64,000 bases of DNA, taken from positions 4,694,501-4,758,500 of the forward strand of contig JACATO010002730.1 of the NCBI GenBank assembly GCA_018389105.1, in the 5' to 3' direction. A program made the position numbers and the translations under genes. Position 1 is the first letter of the stretch, and each line of letters starts with the position of its first letter. The notes beneath the pieces were generated by a model, which worked only from the letters and a program-made list of their open reading frames with translations, searched no databases and was not told the DNA's origin. The stretch is from Nautilus pompilius. Taxonomy: Eukaryota; Mollusca; Cephalopoda; Nautilida; Nautilidae. Of the stretch, positions 13,801 to 25,153 are shown in pieces.

Positions 13801-16440
13801 TCTTCGTACTGCGAAAAATAGCTCGACTGGGCAACAGCACAAAACATTTCACTCGATTGCTTCTCTTTATCTTCCATTTTCCGTAACATTCTTACGAAAA
13901 TAAGGCGTTGGAAAGATAGAAAAATGTTTATTTTCATTATTCGACTTCAGATAAATATTTAACACCTCATCTTCAGACAACAGGACAAAAACTAATTACA
14001 ATGCATGGATTTTTCCTGACTAGCCTGGAATCCTTTTTCGGGAAAGTTTATTTTATGAATTTTATAATCTTACAAAATTACAATAAATTTCACAAAATCC
14101 GAACGCATTAAACACCAATATTAAGTTATTTATTTCACTTTAACTGAATAGGTTTATTCATTTTTGTCTCTTAAATATTTATTAACATTACTTACTGGTT
14201 GATCAATTGCAAAATATCATACATGGGTTAACCTCTAAATTTAGGGAAAAAAAATTAACATGCATATGCTTTCCAACACACAATCACTATGTGCAATATA
14301 ATATTATATTGAAAGTTATGAATGAAATATGGAATATTTCGTTCTTTGGTCAACATTTATGAACGCAAATGTACTCATCTTATCTTAATAATTTTTATTT
14401 TGATTCTCTTTTTTTGTTGTTGGAAAATTTAATTTATTTTGCTGGAGACAACTATAGATTTTTTTCTTAATTTGAATATAATAGCCAAATTTTTTCACAA
14501 CAACGCATTAAAAAAATGTTTAGTTATATTTTGTTATGATGTTTAAAACGAAGTTATTTATTGTAATCATTTTTCTTTTGTCTCTTATATTAAAAGCTTT
14601 CTTTTTGGAAATCAGCACATATTGGGGCAATCTGAAAATCCTCTGAAGCATCATGTACTAAGCTGAACAGTGCTGACTTGTCCCACTGCCTACACGTAAC
14701 AAAAACATCTAATCACGTGCGAGTTCTATTGATTTAGCCAGTAGAAATTTAATCAGAGGAGTCTGCATTAGCAATAACAGCGGATTTAGCTATTATACTC
14801 AATTTTACAAAATTTGTGCAACACATGTTCCTGACATTTCCCGTGCGATACTTCGTCCTTACAACCATTTTGTCAAACGTTTGGAAAAATTGTGATAAAA
14901 AAAATTTTTTGGATGAATTTTCGGAATAAAACTTATTCGCTAACTTTGTATATATTTTTTTTAAAAAAAAATTAAAAATTCGTTAGCGGTGAGATTCTGA
15001 CCATAATATTCACATTTGGCGATGGATCAGTAAATGGAGAGGTAAGATTTGGACCGCCATATTAAAATATCAACAACCGAGAAAACAGTGCGGTTACTAG
15101 TCAGAAAAGCCATCATTATCGGTAAACAGATTTATGGAAAATCTGCAGAGACGCTTGAAATGACGTGGATTGAAAAAAAAAAAAAGGCAAGATAAATATT
15201 TTAATTATTAATCTTCATGAAATATATTTTTGTAATAAAAAAACAGAACGCAAGGGATCGAAGCGTAGCCGGATCCAAAACCGACTTTAATCCGAAAGAC
15301 GTTCACCCCATTGCAACCTGGGTAATTTCATTATACACGCTCGCACTCAGCTACAATTTTCTTTGAACGGCTGTAATTAATCTAATATCAATTCCTAGTT
15401 ATTAGCTGCTTTATTCCATGTATCTTTCTTCAATGCCCCTCAATTCGATTCGACGACCACAGATATCCAAATTACCTACACATTCTTATATGTCAGCCTT
15501 TTGCTAGCAACCGCACTGCGTTTTCAGATGTCAGTATTCTAACATGGCCGATGGAATATAACGGTCACGATCAGTTTCTAACTCGCCGATTTTAACAGGA
15601 AGAAAAATCTTTTTTTTTAAATAATGTTTCGCTATTATTGTTGTTTCCGATTTAACTTGCGGGCCATTTTAACTGAACAATTTTCTTCATCATTGTTAGG
15701 GAGTGGTTTTAACAAATCTTTGGTCGGTTCTGCATAATTACTACTTTTAAAGTTGAGAGTAAATTACCGTTATAACTAAAAACATCCATTTATTAAATTG
15801 CACCTAACTGTATAATTAACAAAGTGGAATAGTGTAGAACACTAACCATCGTCATAAACCATTATTGTTCAAATTGACGTAAGACAAATAACAGTAACAG
15901 AACGTGTGCATGGAATTTACTGGCAACGAAGCATCCGCGTGCCCTGTTTTATAAACACCCTGCTCAACCAAGTCATTAATAAGATAATAAAAAAGAAAAG
16001 GAAATATACTGTAAGCAATATTTTCCTCTTACCAATAAATTTTAATACTTCTTGTTCTTTGTCTGTACAGATATGGTGACGTCCGTATCAGTAAAGTAGG
16101 ATTTTTCTGTACTTTGTCTACAATACTAATTGCAAGTACAGTAACAGTCACTATTAGTGGTATAATAGTAGCCTCGTTTTGGAAAAGTTTTCACGGAAAT
16201 CTGCTCAGTAGCGTGGATAAAACGATTAACCGTGTGGCCGTAAGCCTAAGCCGGATAGGAATTATTTTGAGAATAAATAGGAGAATGCGTGAAAGACTTT
16301 TGATGTTTATTATTTTTTAATCAAGATATTAAACTCTTTTTTTTTTTTTTACAAAGCTAAAAGTTTCACATCAGTATTCTAACTGTGAGAGAGCCAGTTC
16401 CAAACGATCATCAACAATGAACCATTCTTTCTTGGGCAGA
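10814..16440. other. Noncoding stretch, mixed composition
   Basis: No recognisable gene. Between about 11,690 and 13,900 the DNA is somewhat less AT-rich, with scattered short open frames on both strands (for example 13,183-13,464 plus) that match no family I know. An octamer-type motif ATTTGCAT lies at about 11,993-12,000. The block 15,240-15,620 is CpG-containing and lacks long open frames, which would fit conserved noncoding DNA, but this is only a composition impression. Confidence 0.55.
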
Positions 16441-16500
16441 CAGTAGTGCAGCGTTAGTCTTCAAAGTACGAGTTCAAATCCGGTCGAGACTTGCTGGATT
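16441..16500 (+). repeat. tRNA-like (possible SINE) remnant
   Basis: A B-box-like GAGTTCAAATCC (about 16,469-16,480) resembles the pol III internal promoter GGTTCGANTCC. A shorter A-box-like TAGTGCAGCGTT lies just before it, but the spacing is too short for an intact tRNA. It may be an internally deleted tRNA-derived SINE head or a chance match. Confidence 0.2.
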
Positions 16501-16522
16501 TGTCGCATCTCCTTATAATTGT

Positions 16523-16636
16523 TCTCTCTCTCTCTCTCTCTCGTCTCTCCTCTCTCTCCTCCTCTCTCTCTCTCTCGACTCCCCTCTCTCTCTCGTCGCT
16601 CTTCTCTCTCTCCGCCTCCTCTCTCTCTCTCTCTCT
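16523..16636. repeat. Interrupted (CT)n microsatellite
   Basis: About 114 bp of CT units interrupted by CG, CC and GACTCC steps, equivalent to an AG repeat on the minus strand. The minus-strand open frame over it (Glu/Arg repeats) is a repeat artefact. Confidence 0.95.
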
Positions 16637-17111
16637 TGTTTGTAATCTAGCTGCGTAAATTGCCACTCTGGTATCCTCTCACGCATAAAAATGAAAAAAG
16701 AAGAGTATTAGTATGGACTTTTGGAAAGTTGGCTGAAGTCTGAATGCACCGAGCACTTTACTGCTGGACACAGTTTATAGATTAATTCCTTACTTACTTT
16801 CCAGTCCTGCTAGAGTTCCGGACAGGAAATACGACGACAGCTAAGAGTATGTATTGAAGTCTTTTCTGGGCTTTAATGCTTCAAAATTGGCTTCGTTAAT
16901 TAAAAATAAGAAAATGTTATTTGACGTCTCTTTGTTTTGTGATTTAGTTTTTGTTATTACTAAAGTAGTTTTGAATAATATGTCAATACTCTGAAAATAT
17001 TATATAATTATTGCTGCACCTAGGATCAACAACACAAACTGGAAAAAAAGAAGTAGTCTGAATTACTACTTGATAAAACTAATATATATTTTTCGCTATA
17101 ACAGTAGTCGT
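16637..17111. other. AT-rich noncoding spacer
   Basis: Nothing recognisable lies between the CT microsatellite and the minisatellite. Confidence 0.6.
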
Positions 17112-17476
17112 CCTTAATTATTGCTAGAATACTCTGATAGAACTAAAACTTTTGTCGGCCTTAATTATTGCTAGAATACTCTGATAGAACTAAAACTTTT
17201 GTCGGCTTTAATTATTGCTAGAATACTCTGATAGAACTAAAACTTTTGTCGGCCTTAATAATTGCTAGAATACTTTGATAGAACTAAAACTTTTGTCGGC
17301 TTTAATTATTGCTAGAATACTCTGATAGAACTAAAACTTTTGTCGGCTTTAATTATTGCTAGAATACTCTGATAGAACTAAAACTTTTGTCGGCCTTAAT
17401 TATTGCTAGAATACTCTGATAGAACTAAAACTTTTGTCGGCCTTAATTATTGCTAGAATACTCTGATAGAACTAAA
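17112..17476. repeat. 47-bp minisatellite, about 7.8 tandem copies
   Basis: Units start at 17,112, 17,159, 17,206, 17,253, 17,300, 17,347, 17,394 and 17,441, exactly 47 bp apart. Each begins CCTTAATTATTGCTAG or CTTTAATTATTGCTAG and ends AAAACTTTTGTCGG; the last unit stops after about 36 bp, where the sequence diverges at ACTAAATC. Copies 3, 5 and 6 share the CT variant at the start, while copies 1, 2, 4, 7 and 8 have CC. Copy 4 carries two private changes (AATAATT and TACTTTG). Near-identity between copies indicates recent expansion or homogenisation. No open frame runs through it, since 47 is not a multiple of three and stops are frequent. Confidence 0.97.
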
Positions 17477-18513
17477 TCTAAATTAAACAGAAATCATTTT
17501 TTTTCAAAAACATTTACGGAGTTATTGTCGTTGAATATAATGCATCACAGATGAAGTCGTATTAAACAGAGAACCCCTATAAAAAGATTAGCCTAATTAT
17601 GGCTATAACAATATAAAAAGGGAAAAAAGTTGGAATGTACATGATGAACAATATTTTTAGAAAAATAAAGAATAAATTATCTTCATTAAAAATACAATTT
17701 AAAACATTATACTTGGAACAAGAAGAGTATCCACTCTTTGACTATATTTCCTTTACCTTACTGACAGGTTTCAGTTTCGTATACTTTGAGTAAAAGTAAA
17801 TGTGACATTCAGCACAAAGATTCGCTAAACTCACATATAAATGTGGCCCCTGGTTCGTCCTTTTTGATTAAAAAATTACTCGAATATGGAAACCAAACTT
17901 AAGCATTTGTTATCGCGAAGCTGTTATTATTGTTTTGTTGGTTGCGTTAAAGAACGGAATCTCTAAATATCACATCAGGTTTCAGTGTTTCAGAATATTT
18001 TCGATGCACCAAAAAATATTTTTGTCACAAACTCCTTATTTCCGGTTAAAAAAAAACAAAACAAAACAAACATAACTTCACATACGCGACTGTGTCGATT
18101 CCGGTCTATTTCCATTTTGCCAGCGTCGAAGAGGTTTGGGTTAGGGTTGGGATTCCTTTCCCAGACCGTCTGTGGTTCCGAGTTTATTAATTTATCTCAC
18201 AATGCGACGGTCTGCAAAATATGACCGGATAGATTTACGGCGACACGCCTCAATGACCAGCGATTCCGATGTCTATTAATCATGGGATGGCTGGAATTGA
18301 GAGAACTGAGGGGGGGTAGGACTTCCACTTCCCAGTTCACCTACGCTACTGGGGGACGTCTAAAATAGGGTGGAAGGAAGGAGGGCAAAGTGTTAGGACC
18401 GCCGAGATGCACTGTCCAGAAAACAAAAGGATTAGATTTCTGTAGGAATGCACAAATTGTTTTCGCTCCGGGGCATTTGCCAAACAACGCTTGAGGAATG
18501 AGACGAACGGTCC

Positions 18514-18515
<2 letters not shown>
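17477..18515. other. Noncoding stretch with a GC-richer block
   Basis: A less AT-rich block at about 18,080-18,360 contains open frames on both strands with no recognised product. It includes a short TTTGGGTTAGGGTTGGG run, about one and a half telomere-like units, too short to call an interstitial telomere repeat. Confidence 0.55.

Positions 18516-18549
<34 letters not shown>
18516..18549. repeat. (CA)n microsatellite
   Basis: About 17 uninterrupted dinucleotide units. The minus-strand open frame through it (Cys/Val repeats) is an artefact. Confidence 0.97.
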
Positions 18550-18550
<1 letters not shown>

Positions 18551-20189
18551 ACTCGATTGATCGCAGAGTAAAAAAAAAAATTTTAAAAATGAGGGAATAT
18601 TTGGCCGGAAAATGATTTTGCTTTGTTGTTTCTTAATTTGGATTTCAAGACTATTGTGGGAAGAACTTATGAATATCAAGAACCAGAAAGGAACAAAATT
18701 AAGCAAAGAAAAACATTACCACAAAATGTGTTTAAAATCTGAGTTACTTTAAATGTTTTAAAATATTTAAATTACTAAAAAAAAAATAAAATAAGGAACT
18801 TAACTGAGAACTGATTTTAGCGCAGATAATATAAACACAATAGTCACAAACACTTCGCCTTCTACTTTAATTTTAGTTTGACCAGATGAGGTCCGAGCAG
18901 TCATATGGCTTCTGATTGACTACCAAGCAAACAAGCGAGTTTAAAAGGCTGCCAAGTTAATTTTTTCATTAGTTTTGGTTATTAATAATTTAACCCTTTT
19001 CGCTTTTTTAATTTCCTGATTGTTATTCTGTTGTAAACAGTCGTCATGCGCAGGTCTTCTCTTACGACATCCAACGCATTTTCCATATTGGAAACAAACG
19101 ACTTAACCTGGTTCTCCAAGCAGCGAAGGAAGATAGACTTGTAGACATGATTTAATTCCATAAGCTATGAAGATTCTTATATTTATTAGGCGATAAAATT
19201 ATTTCCGAATTTTGTGCGATTTACGGATATTCATATAGATATCGTCGTCTTGCCACAAGAAGATAAAGCGAGGAACTGTCGGTTGAACGCCAAATGACTG
19301 AACGATGGACGTGCAGACATCAAACTAGATAAATTACAAAATCTAAGAATTTATAGTTTGTTTTACGGAGAACAATTTACACTGGGAAAACTTTTATTCT
19401 CGGAAGAGAAAATTCGCGTACCCTTTTTCCGTCACACTTGAAAGTTCTATCATTTTCAAATATGATCTTTTTTTGAAATAGAATTGTGGGATATCAAGCA
19501 ATAATTTTGTTTTATATACATAATTTTTGTAACTGTTGGCCTAGAGATCCATGTAATTATAAGGGCTTGAGATGTAAATAAGGTAGGAAGCGTTTTGCAA
19601 TCATTCCATACCTTGACTCCATTTTATTCTCATTTATGCTTGATCCGTTTGAACAATGGCATTTATTTTTATCTGTCATCTACATCGGTGTATAATGCGT
19701 CAAAAACTACATTGTTTTGGGTGGTTTGTTTCTACAAACATCGTGGACGGCAATGGTCACAATGAACAGTGTGAGGTCAGTAAGCAGAGTCTGCTAATAT
19801 TAATAAAAGAAATAAAAATCACAAATAATTCATTATTTTTAAACCATTTTTGTTTTGGTCAATAATAAAATCCATCCAGACGAAAATGTAAAAATTTTGA
19901 AACAAATACAGATGCAAACAATATCGAATAAATACCAGAAATACACATGAGTATTAAGTAAATAATAATAATGCACATCAGAAAAATATTAAAAATCAGC
20001 ACTGAATATTCTAAAATGATAAGTAAAGGGAAAAAATGCTTATTGGGGTGCCAAATCAATGTATTCCATATACAATTGCATACAACTCAAATCTAAGTTC
20101 TATTCTTTTAAAATTATTAAATTAATAATTACTTATTAGATGTAAACTAGAATCCTAAAACTTATGAGTTACTCATTTGCAGAACTTAA
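18550..20189. other. AT-rich noncoding stretch, nothing recognised
   Basis: Open frames are short, Lys/Ile/Phe-rich and typical of AT-rich noncoding DNA. Confidence 0.6.
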
Positions 20190-20305
20190 TGTTTGAACGT
20201 GGCCTCGGGCCACAAATGGCAAGCAATAGCGGGTGAGCTAGATGTCTCATTTTTAACATCTCATGTAATTTGCAGTTTGAATCTTGGTCTCCACACCAGT
20301 TAATA
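20190..20305 (+). repeat. Possible tRNA-derived SINE remnant
   Basis: GGGTGAGCTAG (about 20,231-20,241) loosely resembles a pol III A box, and CAGTTTGAATCTTGG (about 20,273-20,287) a B box, with tRNA-like spacing. Match quality is moderate (about 8 of 11 for the B box) and no tail or target duplication was seen. Confidence 0.2.
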
Positions 20306-20501
20306 ACTATACTAATCATCATTTGGTTTTTAATTTCTTGGGACACGAACCATCCATTAATCTGTTGTAAAAAAAAATGTATGAGTTACTAAATTGTTTT
20401 ATGTAGCTTGCGATCGCTTTAATCGTTTCTTCACAGAATTAAATACATTATATAAAATTTCAATGAACCTAGACTTTTGTCTAATTTTTTAATTTTTATT
20501 T

Positions 20502-20502
<1 letters not shown>

Positions 20503-20590
<88 letters not shown>

Positions 20591-20620
20591 GAGAGAGAGA
20601 GAGATGAGAGAGGAGAGAGA

Positions 20621-20695
<75 letters not shown>

Positions 20696-20707
20696 TAGAG
20701 AGCAGAG
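20503..20707. repeat. (AG)n microsatellite, about 200 bp
   Basis: About 86 bp of pure AG units followed by AG units interrupted by ACGAG, GATGAG, GGAG, GATAG and GCGAG steps. The plus-strand Glu/Arg frame and minus-strand Ser/Leu frames over it are repeat artefacts. Confidence 0.98.
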
Positions 20708-22575
20708 ATCGAATAGACAGAGGTGCAAAACAGTTAATGCAAATAACAGTTCCAGCATTTAACTTAACAAATTTACAACATTTAGAAAAGACGACATAAA
20801 TTAAAGTTCTATTGTTCTCTTTCAACCCAGCTGAAAAATTATCTTATAGAATATAATTGTAAAATTACAAAAGCATAATAAATCAAATCTCCTTTCTTTT
20901 AAAATATTCTTTTTAATAATTAAATAATTATATCTGTGTTTTTGATTGGTTTGTTTGTTCTCTCCAGTGGCATATGTTATTACAAATACGTTCGAATAAT
21001 TTATCACTATAGAATTTGGTAAAATAATGACTGGTTGCATTGGTGATTTGGAGCTCACTCGCTAACTTTTTCGCTTGATTTCTTTTACAGAACAGAAAAC
21101 GCTTTTCAATGGCGATGAGACTGAAATTATTTCTCCGGGTTCAAAATCCTGTCAGGAATGTCAGAGAGGCCTTTCAACATTTCCAATAATTAACCTTATC
21201 AGGTGAAACAAATGGCTTTTAGAAATTAAGCGTGATGGGATATCTCTTCGACCCAGAAAAATTGCGTGACCCCGAATTTACCGGAATAAATTACAAATTA
21301 TGAATTGATAATCGTCGCATCTGCCACGAGAGATAACATAGACAGCTTCGGAAAACAAATTATATCAAGCGAAGAATGTAAGCAAATTTATAATAACATT
21401 TTTAAAGGCTGAATCTGGCTATAAACAATTCTTTTCATGGAGTTTGCTTTCATTTTAACTGATAGCTTTGCGGATAATGAAATACATATCAATTTCATTA
21501 ATACTGATGTTCATTTTACATAAATTATTTATTTCTAAGAGAATAGAATTAGACTCATTTTAAGCACACGTAAAAATTTTTTTTTTGATTTTATACAATC
21601 ATACATAATAATTTTTAGCAAAAAACCAATTAATTAATTGAATTAATTTTATTTTAGCTACACATATAACAATAAAAAGCTATGGAAGGGCTTCAACATC
21701 TAAAAATTAATACCCTCATAAAGAGAGAAAATGTTCATCTACATTTATACAAAGAAATGAAGTGGAAAAAAAGATATCTAACATTTAATTTATTCATATC
21801 AGCCAAGCTAAGTAGAATTTTATTTTATCGGAGATATTAAGACATAATGCAATTTGAAAAATTTATTATCAGAAATAAACTTACTGTGATGAACGGTATT
21901 ACAAATTTTAATACGGTTAGCAGAACATTCCTATAAATATCATATAAAGCCACAAAAGAGAAGGAATAAAGAAAAAAGTAGTTAATAAGATAAAAAATCT
22001 TGAATTCAGCTTAAATTTATTGATATACAGATAATATTTTTTCAGTTTTTGGAAACAGTGATGAAAATAGATTTTCATTTTGTTGGTCTTCTGGGGAACA
22101 CCCAAATCTTACCTGCATTTCAATGCAGCTTACAAAAAAAGCTATACAATATACTCGACATACAGTGCGAGATATTTGAATTGGAAAATTTTTACTTTAT
22201 GGTTGACATTATAATCTTGCGAGCTTTCTGAATATTTAAAGACAATAACCGCTTCTCCTTAAGTATTCTCAGAACTGAGCAATTATTTCTCATTAATTTA
22301 AAAATAACAATTGTTTGATTGCACTTCCATGATGACTTTGCACACTTTCCGGTTATAATTTCTTAGTAGTTTATTGTTTATCTATTTATTTATTTTTTTT
22401 TTAAATTTTTAGCAAATCACTAAATTTGTCAGATTTATAAACTAATAAAAATAACTCATTTTTCTAAGACATTGTATTTTTAATAATATAGTCAAACTGC
22501 ATTCCTCATATGAAGGCAACTGCTATAAGTGCGAGAGATCGACAAATACCTTGAAATACAATTTCTGTTAGAATG
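20708..22575. other. AT-rich noncoding stretch
   Basis: No gene recognised. A possible 3' splice site (pyrimidine-rich stretch ending TTTCTTTTACAG at about 21,090) precedes about 33 open codons ending in a stop, with no other support. The rest is AT-rich with short spurious frames. Confidence 0.55.
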
Positions 22576-22583
22576 CACTAGTG

Positions 22584-23655
22584 CAGTGGTTCCCAACGTT
22601 TTTGCACTCACAACCCCTTACCCAAAAGCTTGAAACCCACGCGATCCCCTACTATCAGCAGCTTGATTTACATTTTATTTCCTGTGAAGTAGAGGGAAAT
22701 AAACATCTAACAAAAAATTTATTTAAGAATCCTGTAATTATTTATTAGCAAACTAAATCACAACATTGGTCCAACCTTAATTCACAAAAAGAACACAATT
22801 ATTCTTACAATAATATCAACATAGGTTCCAACAGCTATCCAGCCAAGTTAGTTGGATACCTGATGTTGCATTTGAGCGGCAAGCCTTGAAATTCGTGGCA
22901 GAGCGTTTGTTAGAGCCAGTCTCATGTAATCTCCAACATCTAATCTGTTCCTATTCTTCGTTTTTATATTGACAAGATTTGTAAATCCTGCTTCACACAG
23001 GTAGGTAGAAGCGAATGGAACAAGGACACGTAAGGCTATCATGCTGACTTTGGAGTATGACTGATACATAGCGCACCAGAACTGAGTCACCGATTTCACC
23101 TTGAAGAGATCACGAGCCGGAGAGTCGTTCCTTAGATCCAGAAATTCGTCTTGGATCTCATCTGGGATGCTGGATACATCAAGTGCAGTACAAAATGGGT
23201 TCCTTACCAGGGCCTCCTGTTCCTCTGATAGCTCAGAGAAGTATCGCTCGAATTCCTCCTCTAGAGACTGAAGATGTTCAGTAATCTCATCCTTGAGGAA
23301 CTGATCCAGTTGGACCTGAGACTCATCCATCACTCCACAAAGTTTTTCGAACATTGCGATGTTTCCAAGATTGGTTTTCCGACGCCAGTTCTGCAGTTTG
23401 GAAACAAAGGCCCGGAGACCATCTTGAAAAAGGAGAATATGTGTTTCACTTCCTTGAAGCTTCAAATTTAGCTTGTTCAGCTGGTTGAAAATGTCGGCAA
23501 GGTACGCAACCCTTTTATTCCATGCTTCAACTTCGAAGTGAGCTACAAGATCTTTCTTTATTATCCGAAGCCACTTTTAGCATGGCTACGCGACCCCCCT
23601 GCCAAGGCTTCGCGACCCCCCAGGGGGGTCGTGACCCACCGGTTGGGAATCCCTG
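22584..23655 (-). mobile_element. Short hAT transposon (deletion derivative)
   Basis: A 1,072-bp element with both ends visible. The left end begins CAGTGGTTCCCAAC and the right end finishes GTTGGGAATCCCTG; read inward the ends agree at 12 of 14 positions, the usual hAT CAG...CTG termini. The flanking 8-bp target duplication is CACTAGTG (22,576-22,583) against CATTAGTG (23,656-23,663), one mismatch, with 8 bp being the hAT length. Near the right end GCGACCCCCC-type motifs are repeated at 23,590-23,632. The element carries only the C-terminal part of a transposase, so it cannot mobilise itself and is best read as an internally deleted, non-autonomous copy. The single mismatch in the duplication and the intact partial frame suggest a fairly young insertion. 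Confidence 0.9.
22848..23576 (-). pseudogene. hAT transposase, C-terminal fragment (ZBED5/SCAND3-like)
   Basis: An uninterrupted minus-strand frame of 242 codons, open from just after a stop at 23,577-23,579 to a stop at 22,848. It corresponds to the C-terminal part of hAT transposases of the ZBED5/SCAND3-like type. Visible markers in order: WNKRVAYLADIFNQLN and LNLKLQG (residues about 18-45), the PFASTYLCEAGF block, then NIKTKNRNRLDVGDY and the LALTNALPRI end of the hAT dimerisation domain. From family knowledge, the Glu in the CEAGF block corresponds to the third catalytic acid; the first two acids and the BED zinc finger are absent. There is no ATG near the start of the open frame (the first usable codon context is inside the right terminal repeat region), so translation from its own promoter is doubtful. 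The lack of any frameshift in 729 bp stands out against the surrounding DNA. Confidence 0.88.
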
Positions 23656-23663
23656 CATTAGTG

Positions 23664-25151
23664 GATACAGACAAACACAGTGTTACCAGAATCCAAACTC
23701 TTTCCCACTGTCTCTAGCAACTGAATATCCATGTATGAATCACGCAAATATCTACAGACCGAAAATGCTTTATATAAAAATTATTTTTAATCCCAGAATA
23801 TCATTTTACTTTAAATCTTTTTTGCTTACAAAATTATCTAGTGTTTATTCATACGTGAGATATCCCACTGAATTTCCTTTTAGGAAAGGGTAAATGTATT
23901 TAATGAAAGTGAAATCCGTTAATAAACCAAATGAATATACACTATAACAAAAAGTTTTCATTGCTTAATTTTTGAAAAACACTACTTATATAATGAATTT
24001 CAAGGAAACTTCAGCATTTCCTATAGTTTTCAAGCAGAAATGGCTAACGCCATACATCTGTCAAGAAGGTCATAACCAACTTTGTGCGGGTGTCAAGGTT
24101 GTAAGCTGGCATTCCCGAAAATTGTGACGTCACTACTTTTCTACTTTTACTTTACGTCAAATAAACACTCAAGATGAGAGTCGCAAAAGTATTGATATCA
24201 GCATATTGTATTAGTTATTTCATATGTGCTCTCGATAGGTGGCGAATAATAGTATCGAAAACGCAAAAGCGAACAGTAATCTGGCCATATTAAAACTGCC
24301 TTCGTTTAACGCTATTAAACGAATCATCTGCACGGAACAATGGAGCATTCTCCCCTTCTTTCTAAAATGAAAGACTTGCAAGATGACAGCATATCTAGAT
24401 TTTAAAATGTAGAAGAGAACTCAATAAATCAAAAGTAGCGCAAATCAAAATTCCATGCCTGTACTGACTTGAACAGTGAGAATGAATTTGCCCTTGTCAG
24501 AAAAGTCATCAATATAAAACCGTCAGAAAAAGCCTTTACATCGTTGATAAAATTCTGCCCTAGTCACTTTCATCTACTCTCATTTCTTTCTGAGAAAATA
24601 GTTTTCTGGCCGCATTTATGTCTATATTTATTTTTTAAAATTTGTTTTCTTGTCAGCTAAAATTGACACTTAATTAAACTAAAGAGAAGCCTTTTAAAGT
24701 GTCAGAAAATATTTTCAGTTAACCATCAAGTTACGTTTAAAAGTTATTGATTAAAGTTATGTTGCACATTTACATTGTCGTTGAAGACTGACCAACCTTG
24801 TGGCACTAATTAATCAAAAAGATCAGCCGTCAGAGCTGATGTGCGTGTTATATATATATATATGAAGAGAGAGAGTGAAGGAAGATTAAACAAATAAACG
24901 CATTATTGTAGTTTGTCATTGACATTATAACTGCTTAACTTTTAATAATATGATGACTGCTAACTTAGACAGAAATCTCATGCTTTTTATTATGCACGTT
25001 CACTTTTTAAATAGAATTTATTTACAATAATTTAATTTTAAAAGTATTTATCCTCAAAGCAGGATTACTTGATGCTAAAGTTACGAATGCTATGCTAGAG
25101 AATTTGAAAACAAAACTACGCTATTTCCTCCACAAACGCAGCCATATAACA
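23664..25151. other. AT-rich spacer between two transposons
   Basis: No gene recognised; a (TA)n run lies at about 24,848-24,863, followed by a short AG run. Confidence 0.6.
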
Positions 25152-25153
25152 TA

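Noticed and set aside
18135-18152. Telomere-like TTTGGGTTAGGGTTGGG
   Set aside because: Only about one and a half units, with mismatches; not an interstitial telomere array.
20477-20825. Open frames through the AG repeat (Glu/Arg, Ser/Leu repeats)
   Set aside because: They are translations of the dinucleotide array in several frames and have no flanking coding signal.
21089-21190. Possible exon after TTTCTTTTACAG
   Set aside because: The frame closes after about 33 codons with no donor and no recognised motif.
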